NCBI RefSeq assembly: GCF_007989625.1
Contig: NZ_BJUK01000012.1
Location: 1-64,000, forward strand
Reading direction: 5' to 3'
Length of the DNA stretch: 64,000 nt
Source: Bisbaumannia pacifica
GTDB lineage: Bacteria > Pseudomonadota > Gammaproteobacteria > Pseudomonadales > Halomonadaceae
The position numbers and the translations under genes were made by a program. The notes under the pieces were generated by a model, which saw nothing but the letters and a program-made list of their open reading frames with translations, searched no databases and was not told where the DNA came from. Position 1 is the stretch's first letter; each line of letters opens with the position of its first letter. This document shows positions 1 to 7,536 of the stretch, one piece after another.

Positions 1-43
1 GCCTTGTCTGACCTTCGCTCGCCGACTTTTCAGGCATAGCCTA
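1..43. repeat. Partial copy of a dispersed palindromic repeat, cut by the window edge
   Basis: Bases 1-41 match 5930-5970 at 37 of 41 positions. This is one arm of the longer palindrome at 5830-5971. Its outer end runs into the stop codon of the MscS-type gene, whose TAG is followed on the minus strand by GCTATGCCTGAAAA. The aldo/keto reductase stop at 5828-5830 has almost the same context. Confidence 0.8.
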
Positions 44-2338
44 GCGCCCGGGGTCCGGGGCGGCGTCGCCGCCACCCGCCGTCCCCGGCGCATGCCCCGG
101 GGCATCGCCCCCGTCCATCGCCTCGGCGTACGCCGGCAACGGACCGCCCCCGCGCCCTTCCATGCTGATATTGAGACGCGGCATGGCCAGGTCGATTCCC
201 ATGGCCTCCATGCGCTGCTTGAGCAGCAGGTTGAAGGCTCGGGACACGTCCCACTGCATCTCCGGGGCAGTACGGAAGCGCATGCGCAGCACCGGGCAGC
301 CCTCCTCGAAGGCCTGGATGCCCTGCATCTCCAGCGGTGACCAGATATGGTGGCGCATCACCGGGTCCTGACGCAGCGCCTGGGCGGTCTCCTGCATCAG
401 GGCGATGGCGTCATCGATCTTCATGTCGTGGGGAATGCGGATCCTCATCAGCGCGGTGCCGAACTGCCGCGACATGTTGTGAATGGAGTCGATGCGACTG
501 AAGGTGATGATATGCACCACGCCGTCCAGGTCGCGCAGGCGCACGGTGCGCAGGGTCAGCCCCTCCACGGTGCCCATGTGACTGTTGATCCTGACGAAGT
601 CATCCACCGCCAGGGAGTCCTCGATCAGGATAAAGATCCCGGTGATCAGGTCCTGCACCAGGGTCTGGGCCCCGAAGCCGATGGCCAGGCCGATGACCCC
701 GGCACCGGCCAGCAGCGGCGTCACATTGACCCCCAGGTTGGCCAGGCCGACGATGGCGGCGATGATCACGATGGCGGCGAAGATGATATTGCGGATCATC
801 GGGGTGATGGTCTGGGCGCGGGCCTGGTTGACCCGCCGGCCGCGGGCTCGCGCCGAGCTGGTCAGGGCACGCTGGATGGCGGTATCGGCGAAGATCCACG
901 CCAGCCAGGCCAGCAGCACCGTGAAGCCGATGGCCAGCAGCGCCTTGCCGATCCGCGCGCTGGCCACCGCCTCGCCGCCGAAGCCGATCAGCGAGGTGCC
1001 CCAGACCTGCAGGGAGAGTTCGGCGAAGGTCAGCCAGCAGAGGATATGCGCCAGGGCATAGCCGAAGCGCTCCAGGCGCCGGCGATACTGGGAGATGCGC
1101 TTGCGCCGGGTCACCGTCGCACCGTGGCGACGGATCAGGCTGGCGACCACCAGGGTCAGGATCAGCAGCAGCGCATTGGCCAGGGCGCGGGTCAGGGCCC
1201 CCCCGGCATCCCCCACCGAGACGAAGATCGCCAGCAGCGAGGCCCCCACCATCAGCAGCGCCGGAATATGCCAGAGGCCGCCGAGCACCCGGACCAGCTC
1301 CAGGGCGGTGTTGGTTACGCGGCGCTGATGGTAGGGCCGGTTGCGGATCAGGTGCTTGATGGGACGCTTGAAGCGCACCACGAAGAGGCCGCTGAGCATC
1401 GCCGCCAGGGCATTGGCCACCACCGAGAGGAAGCTCGCCAGGTCCCCGCCCACCAGGGCGATCAGCCGCGCCGAGTCGAGGGCATCGGCCAGGGCCACCA
1501 GGGCGCCGATCACGAACAGTCGACGCAGGGTGCGCTGACGTAGGTGCTGCACGGCGACGAAGCGATGCCCACGGGTAAATACCGAGATCAGCGCCTCCCA
1601 GATGGCCGCCGCCAGGCGCCCGCAGAGGGCCACATAGGCCACCACCAGGACCAGGTCACGCCCCGGATTGGGGGCCAGGGACTGACCCAGGGCCAGGGTC
1701 ATCAAGAAGGCCAGCAACCAAGGCAGGACCCGGCGCAGAAAATGCACACCCACCAGCCAGGCCTTGGGTTCCCTGGGCAGGGTCGCCGGCAGCCCGCGGC
1801 GGCTGATCAGCCAGCGACCCAGGGCCATCAGCAGGCTGAGCAGCGACAACCAGACCGCCAGCAGGACCGCCGCCTCGAAAGCGACGCGCGCTATCTGAGC
1901 ATGGCTCGACTGACGAGCCAGCTCGCTGGCCTCCTCGGCGGCCTGAGCCAGCTGGCGCTGCCAGGCATCGAGGGGCGACTGCCCCGACTCGGCCTGGTCG
2001 CCCAGGTCGCTGAAGGTATCCGCCAGGGCCCCCAGCAACCCCTGGCGGGGCAGCTCGCCGGCCGGGCCCTCCAATCGGGTGGTGGCCTCGCGCAGCTCCT
2101 TGAGCCGCGCCACCAGGTCATCGCGGCGCTGGCCGTCCTCCAGGGTCGCGATCACCTCGTCCAGGGAGCGCCGCAGCGCCTCCGGGTCGCTGGTCGTGGC
2201 CCCATCGCTCTCGCCGGCGAGCCCCGACAGGCTCAGCCCCTGCCCCTGGACCGGCCCGGCCAGTGCCAGCAGCACCAGGCACAGCAGCCAGCCCCCCAAT
2301 AGCGGCAACGACACAGGCATCGGCAGGGGACGGGGCAT
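41..2338 (-). CDS. MscS-family mechanosensitive ion channel (large, YbiO/MscK-like architecture)
   Basis: A 765-residue inner-membrane channel predicted to open under membrane tension and release solutes during hypo-osmotic shock. The N terminus is a probable signal peptide (about residues 1-35), followed by a helical periplasmic segment and many membrane helices. The MscS pore helix, rich in Gly and Ala (PLLAGAGVIGLAIGFGAQ, about residues 540-560), is followed by the beta domain (LVQDLITGIFILIED). I chose the ATG at 2338 because GGAG lies six bases upstream; a longer frame begins 11 codons earlier. It is divergent from the amidoligase gene. The exact subfamily is uncertain, the MscS class is not. 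Confidence 0.93.
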   Translation of the reverse strand: MPRPLPMPVSLPLLGGWLLCLVLLALAGPVQGQGLSLSGLAGESDGATTSDPEALRRSLDEVIATLEDGQRRDDLVARLKELREATTRLEGPAGELPRQGLLGALADTFSDLGDQAESGQSPLDAWQRQLAQAAEEASELARQSSHAQIARVAFEAAVLLAVWLSLLSLLMALGRWLISRRGLPATLPREPKAWLVGVHFLRRVLPWLLAFLMTLALGQSLAPNPGRDLVLVVAYVALCGRLAAAIWEALISVFTRGHRFVAVQHLRQRTLRRLFVIGALVALADALDSARLIALVGGDLASFLSVVANALAAMLSGLFVVRFKRPIKHLIRNRPYHQRRVTNTALELVRVLGGLWHIPALLMVGASLLAIFVSVGDAGGALTRALANALLLILTLVVASLIRRHGATVTRRKRISQYRRRLERFGYALAHILCWLTFAELSLQVWGTSLIGFGGEAVASARIGKALLAIGFTVLLAWLAWIFADTAIQRALTSSARARGRRVNQARAQTITPMIRNIIFAAIVIIAAIVGLANLGVNVTPLLAGAGVIGLAIGFGAQTLVQDLITGIFILIEDSLAVDDFVRINSHMGTVEGLTLRTVRLRDLDGVVHIITFSRIDSIHNMSRQFGTALMRIRIPHDMKIDDAIALMQETAQALRQDPVMRHHIWSPLEMQGIQAFEEGCPVLRMRFRTAPEMQWDVSRAFNLLLKQRMEAMGIDLAMPRLNISMEGRGGGPLPAYAEAMDGGDAPGHAPGTAGGGDAAPDPGR

Positions 2339-2477
2339 GAGTGACTCCGAATCAAAGGGGGAATGCGGCAAGAGTAATGGAGCCGTCGTCCGGGGAAAAC
2401 CACCCAGGCTGCGAACCGCGCCGGGGACTATGCTAGTCTCGGGACTCCAACCCTGTTAGGCCACCAGGAGTCAGCGC

Positions 2478-3482
2478 ATGGAACCGCAAGCGCCCCCCTG
2501 CGCCACCAACCCCGAAGGTCTCCCCCGCCGCATCGGGGTGGAGATCGAGTTTGCCGGCGTCGCGCCGGCCCAGGCCGCCGAGGTGGTGATCGAACGCTTC
2601 GGTGGCAGGGCGCGACCGGTCAGCCCCCACCGCCTCAAGGTGGAAGGCGCCCGCTGGGGCGATTTCACCATCGAGCTGGACGCCAAGTATGCCCATCCGG
2701 ATGCCAGGGTCACCGACCGTGCTCCCAAGGGCAACGGCGAGTGGGAGCGGCTGCGCCATGAGTTGCGCCTCGACCTGCACTGCCGTACCCGGGAGCTGAT
2801 CGGCGACGTGGTGGCGGGGCTGGTGCCCACCGAGGTGGTCTGCCCGCCGGTGCCCTGGCCGGAGCTGGGCGAGCTGGACGCCCTCTTCGAGGGGCTCCGC
2901 GACCATGGCGCCAAGGGCACCGACGCCAGCCTGCTTTATGGCTTCGGCCTGCACCTCAACCCGGAGCTGGCCGATCCCTCGGTGACCAGCCTGCTGGCGC
3001 ACCTGCGCGCCTACCTGCTGCTGGCGGAGTGGCTGCGCCAGGATATCGATATCGATATCACCCGTGAGGTGCTGCCCCATGCCAACCCCTTCCCCAAGGA
3101 GTATGCCCTCAAGGTGCTCGACCCGGACTACTCGCCGGACCTGACCACCCTGATCGACGACTACCTGGTGGATAACCCCACCCGCAACCGGGAGCTGGAC
3201 CTCTTCCCGCTCTTCGCCCACCTCTGCCCCGAACACCCCAGCCCGCTGCTCGCCGACGACCTGGTCAAGCCGCGTCCCACCTTCCACTACCGGCTGCCCA
3301 ACGCCCAGCTCTCCCGCCCCGGCTGGGGGTCCGTGGTGGAGTGGAATCGCTGGCTGGAGGTGGAACGCCTGGCCGCCGATCCCCCCCTGCTGGCCGAGCG
3401 CGCCGCCGCCTACGTGGCCCATCACCGTCAGTCGCCGATGACCCGCTGGCTCGACAAGCTGCGCGGCTGGATGGACGAATGA
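2478..3482 (+). CDS. Amidoligase-family enzyme (Amidoligase_2, glutamine-synthetase-like fold)
   Basis: A 334-residue predicted ATP-dependent amide-bond-forming enzyme of the glutamine-synthetase-like amidoligase class. The N-terminal strand carries the paired acidic motif GVEIEF, followed by IELDAKY, by PTEVVCPPVPW and by FGLHLNPE, and the C-terminal part carries PRPTFHYRLPN. These match the acidic/His/Arg pattern expected for ATP and metal binding. AGGAG precedes the ATG. The stop overlaps the next gene's start (ATGA), so the pair is translationally coupled to a C26-type glutamine amidotransferase. This pairing is known in comparative genomics and is thought to make an unknown peptide-like or amidated metabolite. 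The substrate cannot be read from sequence. Confidence 0.85.
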   Translation: MEPQAPPCATNPEGLPRRIGVEIEFAGVAPAQAAEVVIERFGGRARPVSPHRLKVEGARWGDFTIELDAKYAHPDARVTDRAPKGNGEWERLRHELRLDLHCRTRELIGDVVAGLVPTEVVCPPVPWPELGELDALFEGLRDHGAKGTDASLLYGFGLHLNPELADPSVTSLLAHLRAYLLLAEWLRQDIDIDITREVLPHANPFPKEYALKVLDPDYSPDLTTLIDDYLVDNPTRNRELDLFPLFAHLCPEHPSPLLADDLVKPRPTFHYRLPNAQLSRPGWGSVVEWNRWLEVERLAADPPLLAERAAAYVAHHRQSPMTRWLDKLRGWMDE

Positions 3483-4168
3483 CCCGACCGCGCATCGGCA
3501 TCACCACCTCGGATCACAAGAGCCGCATCGCCTGGTTCTTCGACTGGTTGGCGGTATGGCGCCACGGCGGCCGGCCGCTGCGCCTATCGCCGTCGCGGCC
3601 GGTCCCCGAGGCCCTGGATGGCCTGATCATCGGCGGCGGCGACGATATCGAGGCGCACCTCTACGGTGGCGAGATGCAACTGGACGTACGGGTCGACCCC
3701 CAGCGGGACGAGCTGGAGCTGGCGCTGTTGGCGCGCTTTATTCCCCGGGACTGCCCGGTACTGGGCATCTGCCGGGGCGCCCAGATGATCAATGTCTACC
3801 TGGGCGGCACCCTGGATGGCGATATCTACACCACCCATCAGGGCCTCAGGCGACGTCGCACCGTGCTGCCCCGCAAGACGGTGGATATCATCGGCGGCAG
3901 TCAGCTGCATCGCATCCTCGGGGTGAGCTGGTGTCGCATCAATAGCCTGCACCATCAGGCGGTGCAGCGGGCCGGCCAGGGCATCGAGATCGTCGCCCGG
4001 GACCGCGAGGGGCTGGTGCAGGGCATCGAATCCCTCCACCACGATTTCCTGATCGGCGTGCAGTGGCACCCGGAATGGCTGATCTTCAATCGCCCCCAGC
4101 AGCGCCTGATTCGCGCCCTGGTGGAGGCCGCCCGCCGTCATCAGCAGGCCTGGCAGGCGCAGACCTGA
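3479..4168 (+). CDS. Gamma-glutamyl hydrolase / class I glutamine amidotransferase (peptidase C26 family)
   Basis: 229 residues, cytoplasmic. The nucleophile elbow GICRGAQ places Cys98 as the catalytic cysteine, and GVQWHPEW supplies His197 and Glu199, completing the triad. It resembles gamma-glutamyl-gamma-aminobutyrate hydrolases such as PuuD. The ATG overlaps the amidoligase stop by four bases, so both are probably one unit: one forms a gamma-glutamyl-type amide, the other hydrolyses it or supplies ammonia. I chose this start over an in-frame start 46 codons upstream because of the ATGA coupling and because conservation begins at RIGITTS. The last nine codons are duplicated downstream of the gene. 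Confidence 0.88.
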   Translation: MTRPRIGITTSDHKSRIAWFFDWLAVWRHGGRPLRLSPSRPVPEALDGLIIGGGDDIEAHLYGGEMQLDVRVDPQRDELELALLARFIPRDCPVLGICRGAQMINVYLGGTLDGDIYTTHQGLRRRRTVLPRKTVDIIGGSQLHRILGVSWCRINSLHHQAVQRAGQGIEIVARDREGLVQGIESLHHDFLIGVQWHPEWLIFNRPQQRLIRALVEAARRHQQAWQAQT

Positions 4169-4262
4169 GCCGTCCCATGTCTCGCGTAAGTGGCGTCAGG
4201 CCGCCGCTCTCCCCAAGCCAGCAGGCCGGGCAGGCGTAGACCTGAGCCGTCCCATGTCTCGC
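4142..4262 (+). repeat. Tandem duplication of the 3' end of the C26-peptidase gene
   Basis: Bases 4142-4185, which span the last nine codons, the stop and 17 bases beyond, recur at 4219-4262 with 42 of 44 positions identical and a 77-base period. The second copy is non-coding and ends six bases from the stop of the convergent DUF1415 gene. Confidence 0.85.
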
Positions 4263-4267
4263 CTCCC

Positions 4268-4819
4268 CTATTTGTTGTCGCGTAGGGCCGCCAAGGCGCG
4301 GGCCAGTGGCTCGCCGCCGATCTCCCTGAGCCGGTCCATATTGCGCTGGGGAATCGCCTCGGGATCCGGGTAGGCGGCCAGCGCCCGCTCCAGGCTCGCC
4401 TCGCGCAGCAGATGCAGCATCGGCCAGGGGGAGCGGTTGGTGTAGTTGGCGGGATCCTCCGGCTCGGCATCGGCGAAGCAGTAGTCGGGATGGAAGCTGG
4501 CCAGCTGGAAGACGCCTTCGTAGCCCTGATCGCTCATCAGTGTCTCGGCCAGTTCCAGGAAATCCAGGTAGTCGTCGAAGGCCTCGAGGCCCTCGGGGAT
4601 CACCAGCAGGCAGGTCTCGATCGCCTCCGTCGCCTCGAGCTCACGGCAGGCGGCGATCAAGGCCGCCAGGGCCCGGGACCAATCGCCGCCATCGATCACC
4701 CGGTAGTCGATGCTGCCGCGCTGCACCTCGCGGCCGGCGAAGGGACAGAGGTTCTCGGCGACCACGAAGGTCTCCACCCAGTTGAGGGTGGCGGCGAGGC
4801 AGGCGTCGGTAGCGGTCAT
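4268..4819 (-). CDS. DUF1415 family protein
   Basis: 183 residues of a conserved gammaproteobacterial family without an assigned function. The diagnostic N-terminal stretch WVETFVVAENLCPFA, the central acidic helix with LVIPEG and the C-terminal segment with NRSPWPMLHLLRE are all present, and the protein is full length. The ATG at 4819 starts the conserved block. Further in-frame ATGs lie upstream, but they read through sequence outside the family. It is convergent with the C26 gene. No signal peptide or membrane helix is visible, so it is probably cytosolic. Confidence 0.82.
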   Translation of the reverse strand: MTATDACLAATLNWVETFVVAENLCPFAGREVQRGSIDYRVIDGGDWSRALAALIAACRELEATEAIETCLLVIPEGLEAFDDYLDFLELAETLMSDQGYEGVFQLASFHPDYCFADAEPEDPANYTNRSPWPMLHLLREASLERALAAYPDPEAIPQRNMDRLREIGGEPLARALAALRDNK

Positions 4820-4945
4820 GGCAGGGCTCGAACGGTGGAGGGCCTGGCAGTATACCCCTAGCGTATCTTGCATTCCGCCTCTGCCTGGCCGAGCATATTT
4901 ATAGAAATGCATTCCACGATGATATAGCGAATTCCGGAGGCCACG

Positions 4946-5830
4946 ATGAGCGCACGTCCCCATGTCACCCTGCCCGCCACCGCCGGCCAGGCCGCCGTCG
5001 ACCTGCCCGCCATCGGCCAGGGCACCTGGTTTATGGGCGAGGGGCTGGCCCCGCGCCGCGACGAGGTGCGCGCCCTGCAGCAGGGGCTGGAGCTGGGCCT
5101 GTCGCTGATCGATACCGCCGAGATGTATGCGGAAGGCGGCGCCGAAGAGGTGGTGGGCGAGGCGCTGGTGGGTCGCCGCGACCGGGCCTTCCTGGTCTCC
5201 AAGGCCTACCCCTGGAACGCCGGCCGCGATAGCGCCATCGCCGCCTGCGAGCGCAGCCTCCAACGCCTCGGTACCGACTACCTGGACCTCTACCTGCTGC
5301 ACTGGCCCGGTTCGATTCCCCTGGAAGAGACCCTGGAGGCCTTCCAACGGCTGCAGGAGGCGGGCAAGATCCGTCGCTTCGGGGTCTCCAATTTCGATGT
5401 GGACGAGCTGGCCGCCTTTCATGGCCTACCCGGCGGCGAGGCCTGTGCCGTCAATCAGGTGCTCTACCACCTGGGCTCCCGGGGCATCGACTACGCCCTG
5501 CGTCCCTGGATGCGCGAGCGCGGCATGCCGCTGATGGCCTACTGCCCCCTGGCCCAGGCCGGCCGCCTGCGTCGTGACCTGCTCGGCCAACCGGCCCTGC
5601 GGGAGGTCGCCGGCGAGTTGGGTGCCACTCCCGCCCAGGTCCTGCTGGCCTGGGCGATTCGCGCCCAGGCGGGGCAACGCGAGGTGATCGCCATCCCCAA
5701 GGCGGTCCAGCCGGAACACGTGGAACAGAACGCCAAGGCGCTGGATATCCTGCTCGACGACGCGAGCCTGGCGCGCCTGGAGGCGGCCTTCCCGGCGCCG
5801 ACGCGCAAGTTACCGCTGGATATCGTCTAG
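4946..5830 (+). CDS. Aldo/keto reductase
   Basis: A 294-residue NADPH-dependent carbonyl reductase with a TIM-barrel fold. The catalytic tetrad is readable: Asp56 and Tyr61 in DTAEMYAEG, Lys86 in VSKAYPWN and His119 in LYLLHWPGS. The C-terminal IPKAVQPEHVEQN motif is the cofactor-binding segment. CGGAGG precedes the ATG. It resembles the YeaE/DkgA-like group that reduces methylglyoxal and other aldehydes, but the substrate is not determined. The gene is monocistronic, and its stop codon abuts the palindromic repeat at 5830. Confidence 0.9.
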   Translation: MSARPHVTLPATAGQAAVDLPAIGQGTWFMGEGLAPRRDEVRALQQGLELGLSLIDTAEMYAEGGAEEVVGEALVGRRDRAFLVSKAYPWNAGRDSAIAACERSLQRLGTDYLDLYLLHWPGSIPLEETLEAFQRLQEAGKIRRFGVSNFDVDELAAFHGLPGGEACAVNQVLYHLGSRGIDYALRPWMRERGMPLMAYCPLAQAGRLRRDLLGQPALREVAGELGATPAQVLLAWAIRAQAGQREVIAIPKAVQPEHVEQNAKALDILLDDASLARLEAAFPAPTRKLPLDIV

Positions 5831-5971
5831 GCTATGCCCGAAAACTGGCTGCGCTCGGCTATACGGCGTTAAAAATTGGCTCAAAGTACTCATTTACACC
5901 CCGTAAACTCCGTCTTTTCGCCAATTTTTGCCTTGTCTAACCTTCGCTCGCCGACTTTTCGGACAAAGCCT
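5830..5971. repeat. Palindromic dispersed intergenic repeat of about 140 bp
   Basis: A long imperfect inverted repeat. The inner arms AAAAATTGGC (5871-5880) and GCCAATTTTT (5920-5929) flank a core containing a second small palindrome, TTTACACCCCGTAAA. The outer arms continue outward imperfectly: GGCTATGCCCGAAAA near 5830 pairs with the complement of the segment near 5955-5970. A partial copy lies at 1-43. It fills the gap between the convergent aldo/keto reductase and endonuclease V genes and may act as a bidirectional terminator. Confidence 0.8.
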
Positions 5972-5984
5972 TGAGAACAGGAGG

Positions 5985-6674
5985 TCAGAGATCGCCCCGT
6001 CGGGAGGCGAGGCGATCCGCCAGGCGGGTGGGCTCGGGAAGCTTGGTCTTGCCCAGGCAGCGCATCACCCACTCCCGGGCCGACTCGATCCCCAGGCGGT
6101 GCCCCGGGGAGACGTAGATCGGCTTGACGCCGGCCCGGGAGCGCAGCACCACGCCGAGCGGCTCGTCGCCATCGAGTAGTGGCGTCCAGTCGCCGCGCGC
6201 GGGCCCGACCTCCTGATGGCGGCCGCAGAGCCGCGACTTGGCCACGCCGATCGTCGGCAGGTCGAGCCACAGTCCCAGGTGGGAGGCCACGCCGAGGCGG
6301 CGCGGATGGGCGATGCCCTGACCGTCGACCATCACCAGTTGCGGACGAAGCGTCAGGCGGGCGAAGGCGCCGAGTGCGGCGGGCACCTCGCGAAAGGAGA
6401 GCAGCCCGGGAATATAGGGCCAGCGGGTGGGCTCCCGGTGGACGACCCGCTCGACCAGCGTCGGCCCCGACGACGGATCCTCGGGCGACCAGGCCAATAC
6501 CACCACCGCGGCCCGGGTGATGGTGCCCTGTTCTTCGAAGCCGATATCGACGCCGGCGATATGCTTCACCGGGTCCAGGCGATCGCGGCGCTCGACTCGC
6601 CGCGCCAGCTCCCGCTGCAGGGCGATGGCCTGGCTAGGCGTCAGCGACCAGTCATGCAGCGGCGGCCCCTCCAT
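5985..6674 (-). CDS. nfi: Endonuclease V (deoxyinosine 3' endonuclease)
   Basis: 229 residues. It nicks DNA at the second phosphodiester bond 3' to deoxyinosine and so starts repair of deaminated adenine. The metal-binding acidic residues are readable: Asp43 in GVDIGF, Glu96 in PYIPGLLSFRE and Asp117 in LVMVDGQG. The following HPRRLGVASHLG and TIGVAKSRLCG motifs are family hallmarks. The start at 6674 lies eight bases after the DUF1499 stop, so the two genes are probably cotranscribed. Length matches the family. Confidence 0.93.
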   Translation of the reverse strand: MEGPPLHDWSLTPSQAIALQRELARRVERRDRLDPVKHIAGVDIGFEEQGTITRAAVVVLAWSPEDPSSGPTLVERVVHREPTRWPYIPGLLSFREVPAALGAFARLTLRPQLVMVDGQGIAHPRRLGVASHLGLWLDLPTIGVAKSRLCGRHQEVGPARGDWTPLLDGDEPLGVVLRSRAGVKPIYVSPGHRLGIESAREWVMRCLGKTKLPEPTRLADRLASRRGDL

Positions 6675-6682
6675 GGCTCGAC

Positions 6683-7099
6683 TCAGTCGCAGAAGCCCCA
6701 GCCTTCCAGCAGCATGCGCAGCTTCTCCACCCGGGCGCGGTTCTTGCCCAGGTCGGTGATACCCAGACGCGAGGCGCTGCGTACATGGCAGACGCCCTCG
6801 TCCTCGCTCCACAGCAGCTCCAGGTCATCGACGAAGCCCAGGGCCGAGTGGCACTCGGCGTGCAGATAGGTATCGCTGGCGGTGATCACCTCCGCCTCTT
6901 CGCAGCCCATCAGGGCGGTCTTGAGGCGACGCATCATCTCGGCGGGGCAACGATCGCCCGGCTCCAGGGGAGCGATATAGTGGGCCGCGTCCTCGGCCTG
7001 GCTGCAGACGCTATTGCGGGTGGGGGGGCAGGCCGCCAGGCGCCCCTGATGAGCGCCGAGCGATTGCGGACGCTTGCTGGTCAGTGGGTTGGTCAGCAT
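6683..7099 (-). CDS. DUF1499 family protein
   Basis: 138 residues of a conserved family of unknown function. The signature CPPTRNSVCSQ near the N terminus, AECHSALGFVDDLELLW, and VRSASRLGITDLGKNRARVE at the C terminus are all present. A strong ribosome site (GAGGAGG) fixes the ATG at 7099 instead of one ten codons upstream. There is no clear signal peptide. It lies upstream of nfi on the same strand with an 8-bp gap. Nothing in the sequence reveals its biochemical role. Confidence 0.85.
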   Translation of the reverse strand: MLTNPLTSKRPQSLGAHQGRLAACPPTRNSVCSQAEDAAHYIAPLEPGDRCPAEMMRRLKTALMGCEEAEVITASDTYLHAECHSALGFVDDLELLWSEDEGVCHVRSASRLGITDLGKNRARVEKLRMLLEGWGFCD

Positions 7100-7536
7100 C
7101 GAGGCCTCCTCGCGCAGTGGGCTGCGCATCGTTGTGGTGTCGTGGTCGGCAGAGGCGTCGCTCCTGCCGTCGGCCTTCTTCAGAGACCTTATATGGAAAT
7201 ATTTTCCATAAACACTCTCGTGTCAAGCCTGCCGGTGAATCCAGGTCACCGCCCCCTGACGTTTTCGACCTTGGTATAGCTCAGTCAACGCCACTCCCGC
7301 GGCCGCTGCAAGCCGACCCCATCAACGGCCCCGCAGCCGGCCCCAACAACGGCACTGCAGCCGCCTCCAACAATGGCCCATCAACGCCCCGAATCGGACC
7401 ATGAACCGGCGACGACAGCCCTAGCCTGGCATGGCAAGATGACCGCCTCGGGTCAGCGGCCCAGTCCGCCCTGCGACCCGCTCGACTGGATGGCGCGGCG
7501 GTTAAGACCCCGTCGCCCGGAACAAGGACCCTCGCC
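7100..7536. other. Intergenic region between DUF1499 and sbcD
   Basis: 437 bases without a supportable gene. It holds the AT-rich palindrome at 7192-7210 and, at about 7317-7400, a degenerate low-complexity stretch built from CAACGGC/GCAGCCG-like units. The two divergent genes must have their promoters here; no clear -10/-35 pair was identified. Confidence 0.6.
7192..7210. promoter_or_regulatory. AT-rich perfect palindrome, possible operator
   Basis: TATGGAAATATTTTCCATA has 8-bp arms around a 3-bp centre, in an otherwise very GC-rich region. It lies 93 bp upstream of the DUF1499 start and about 330 bp upstream of sbcD. The bound factor, if any, is unknown. Confidence 0.4.

Noticed and set aside
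347-1543. 398-codon open frame on the plus strand opposite the MscS gene
   Set aside because: Antisense shadow of a real gene in GC-rich DNA; its translation is low-complexity (Gln, Gly, Asp, His) and has no domain.
7317-7400. Degenerate repeat stretch that could suggest an array
   Set aside because: Units vary in length and sequence and there are no regular spacers, so it is neither a CRISPR array nor a clear tandem repeat.
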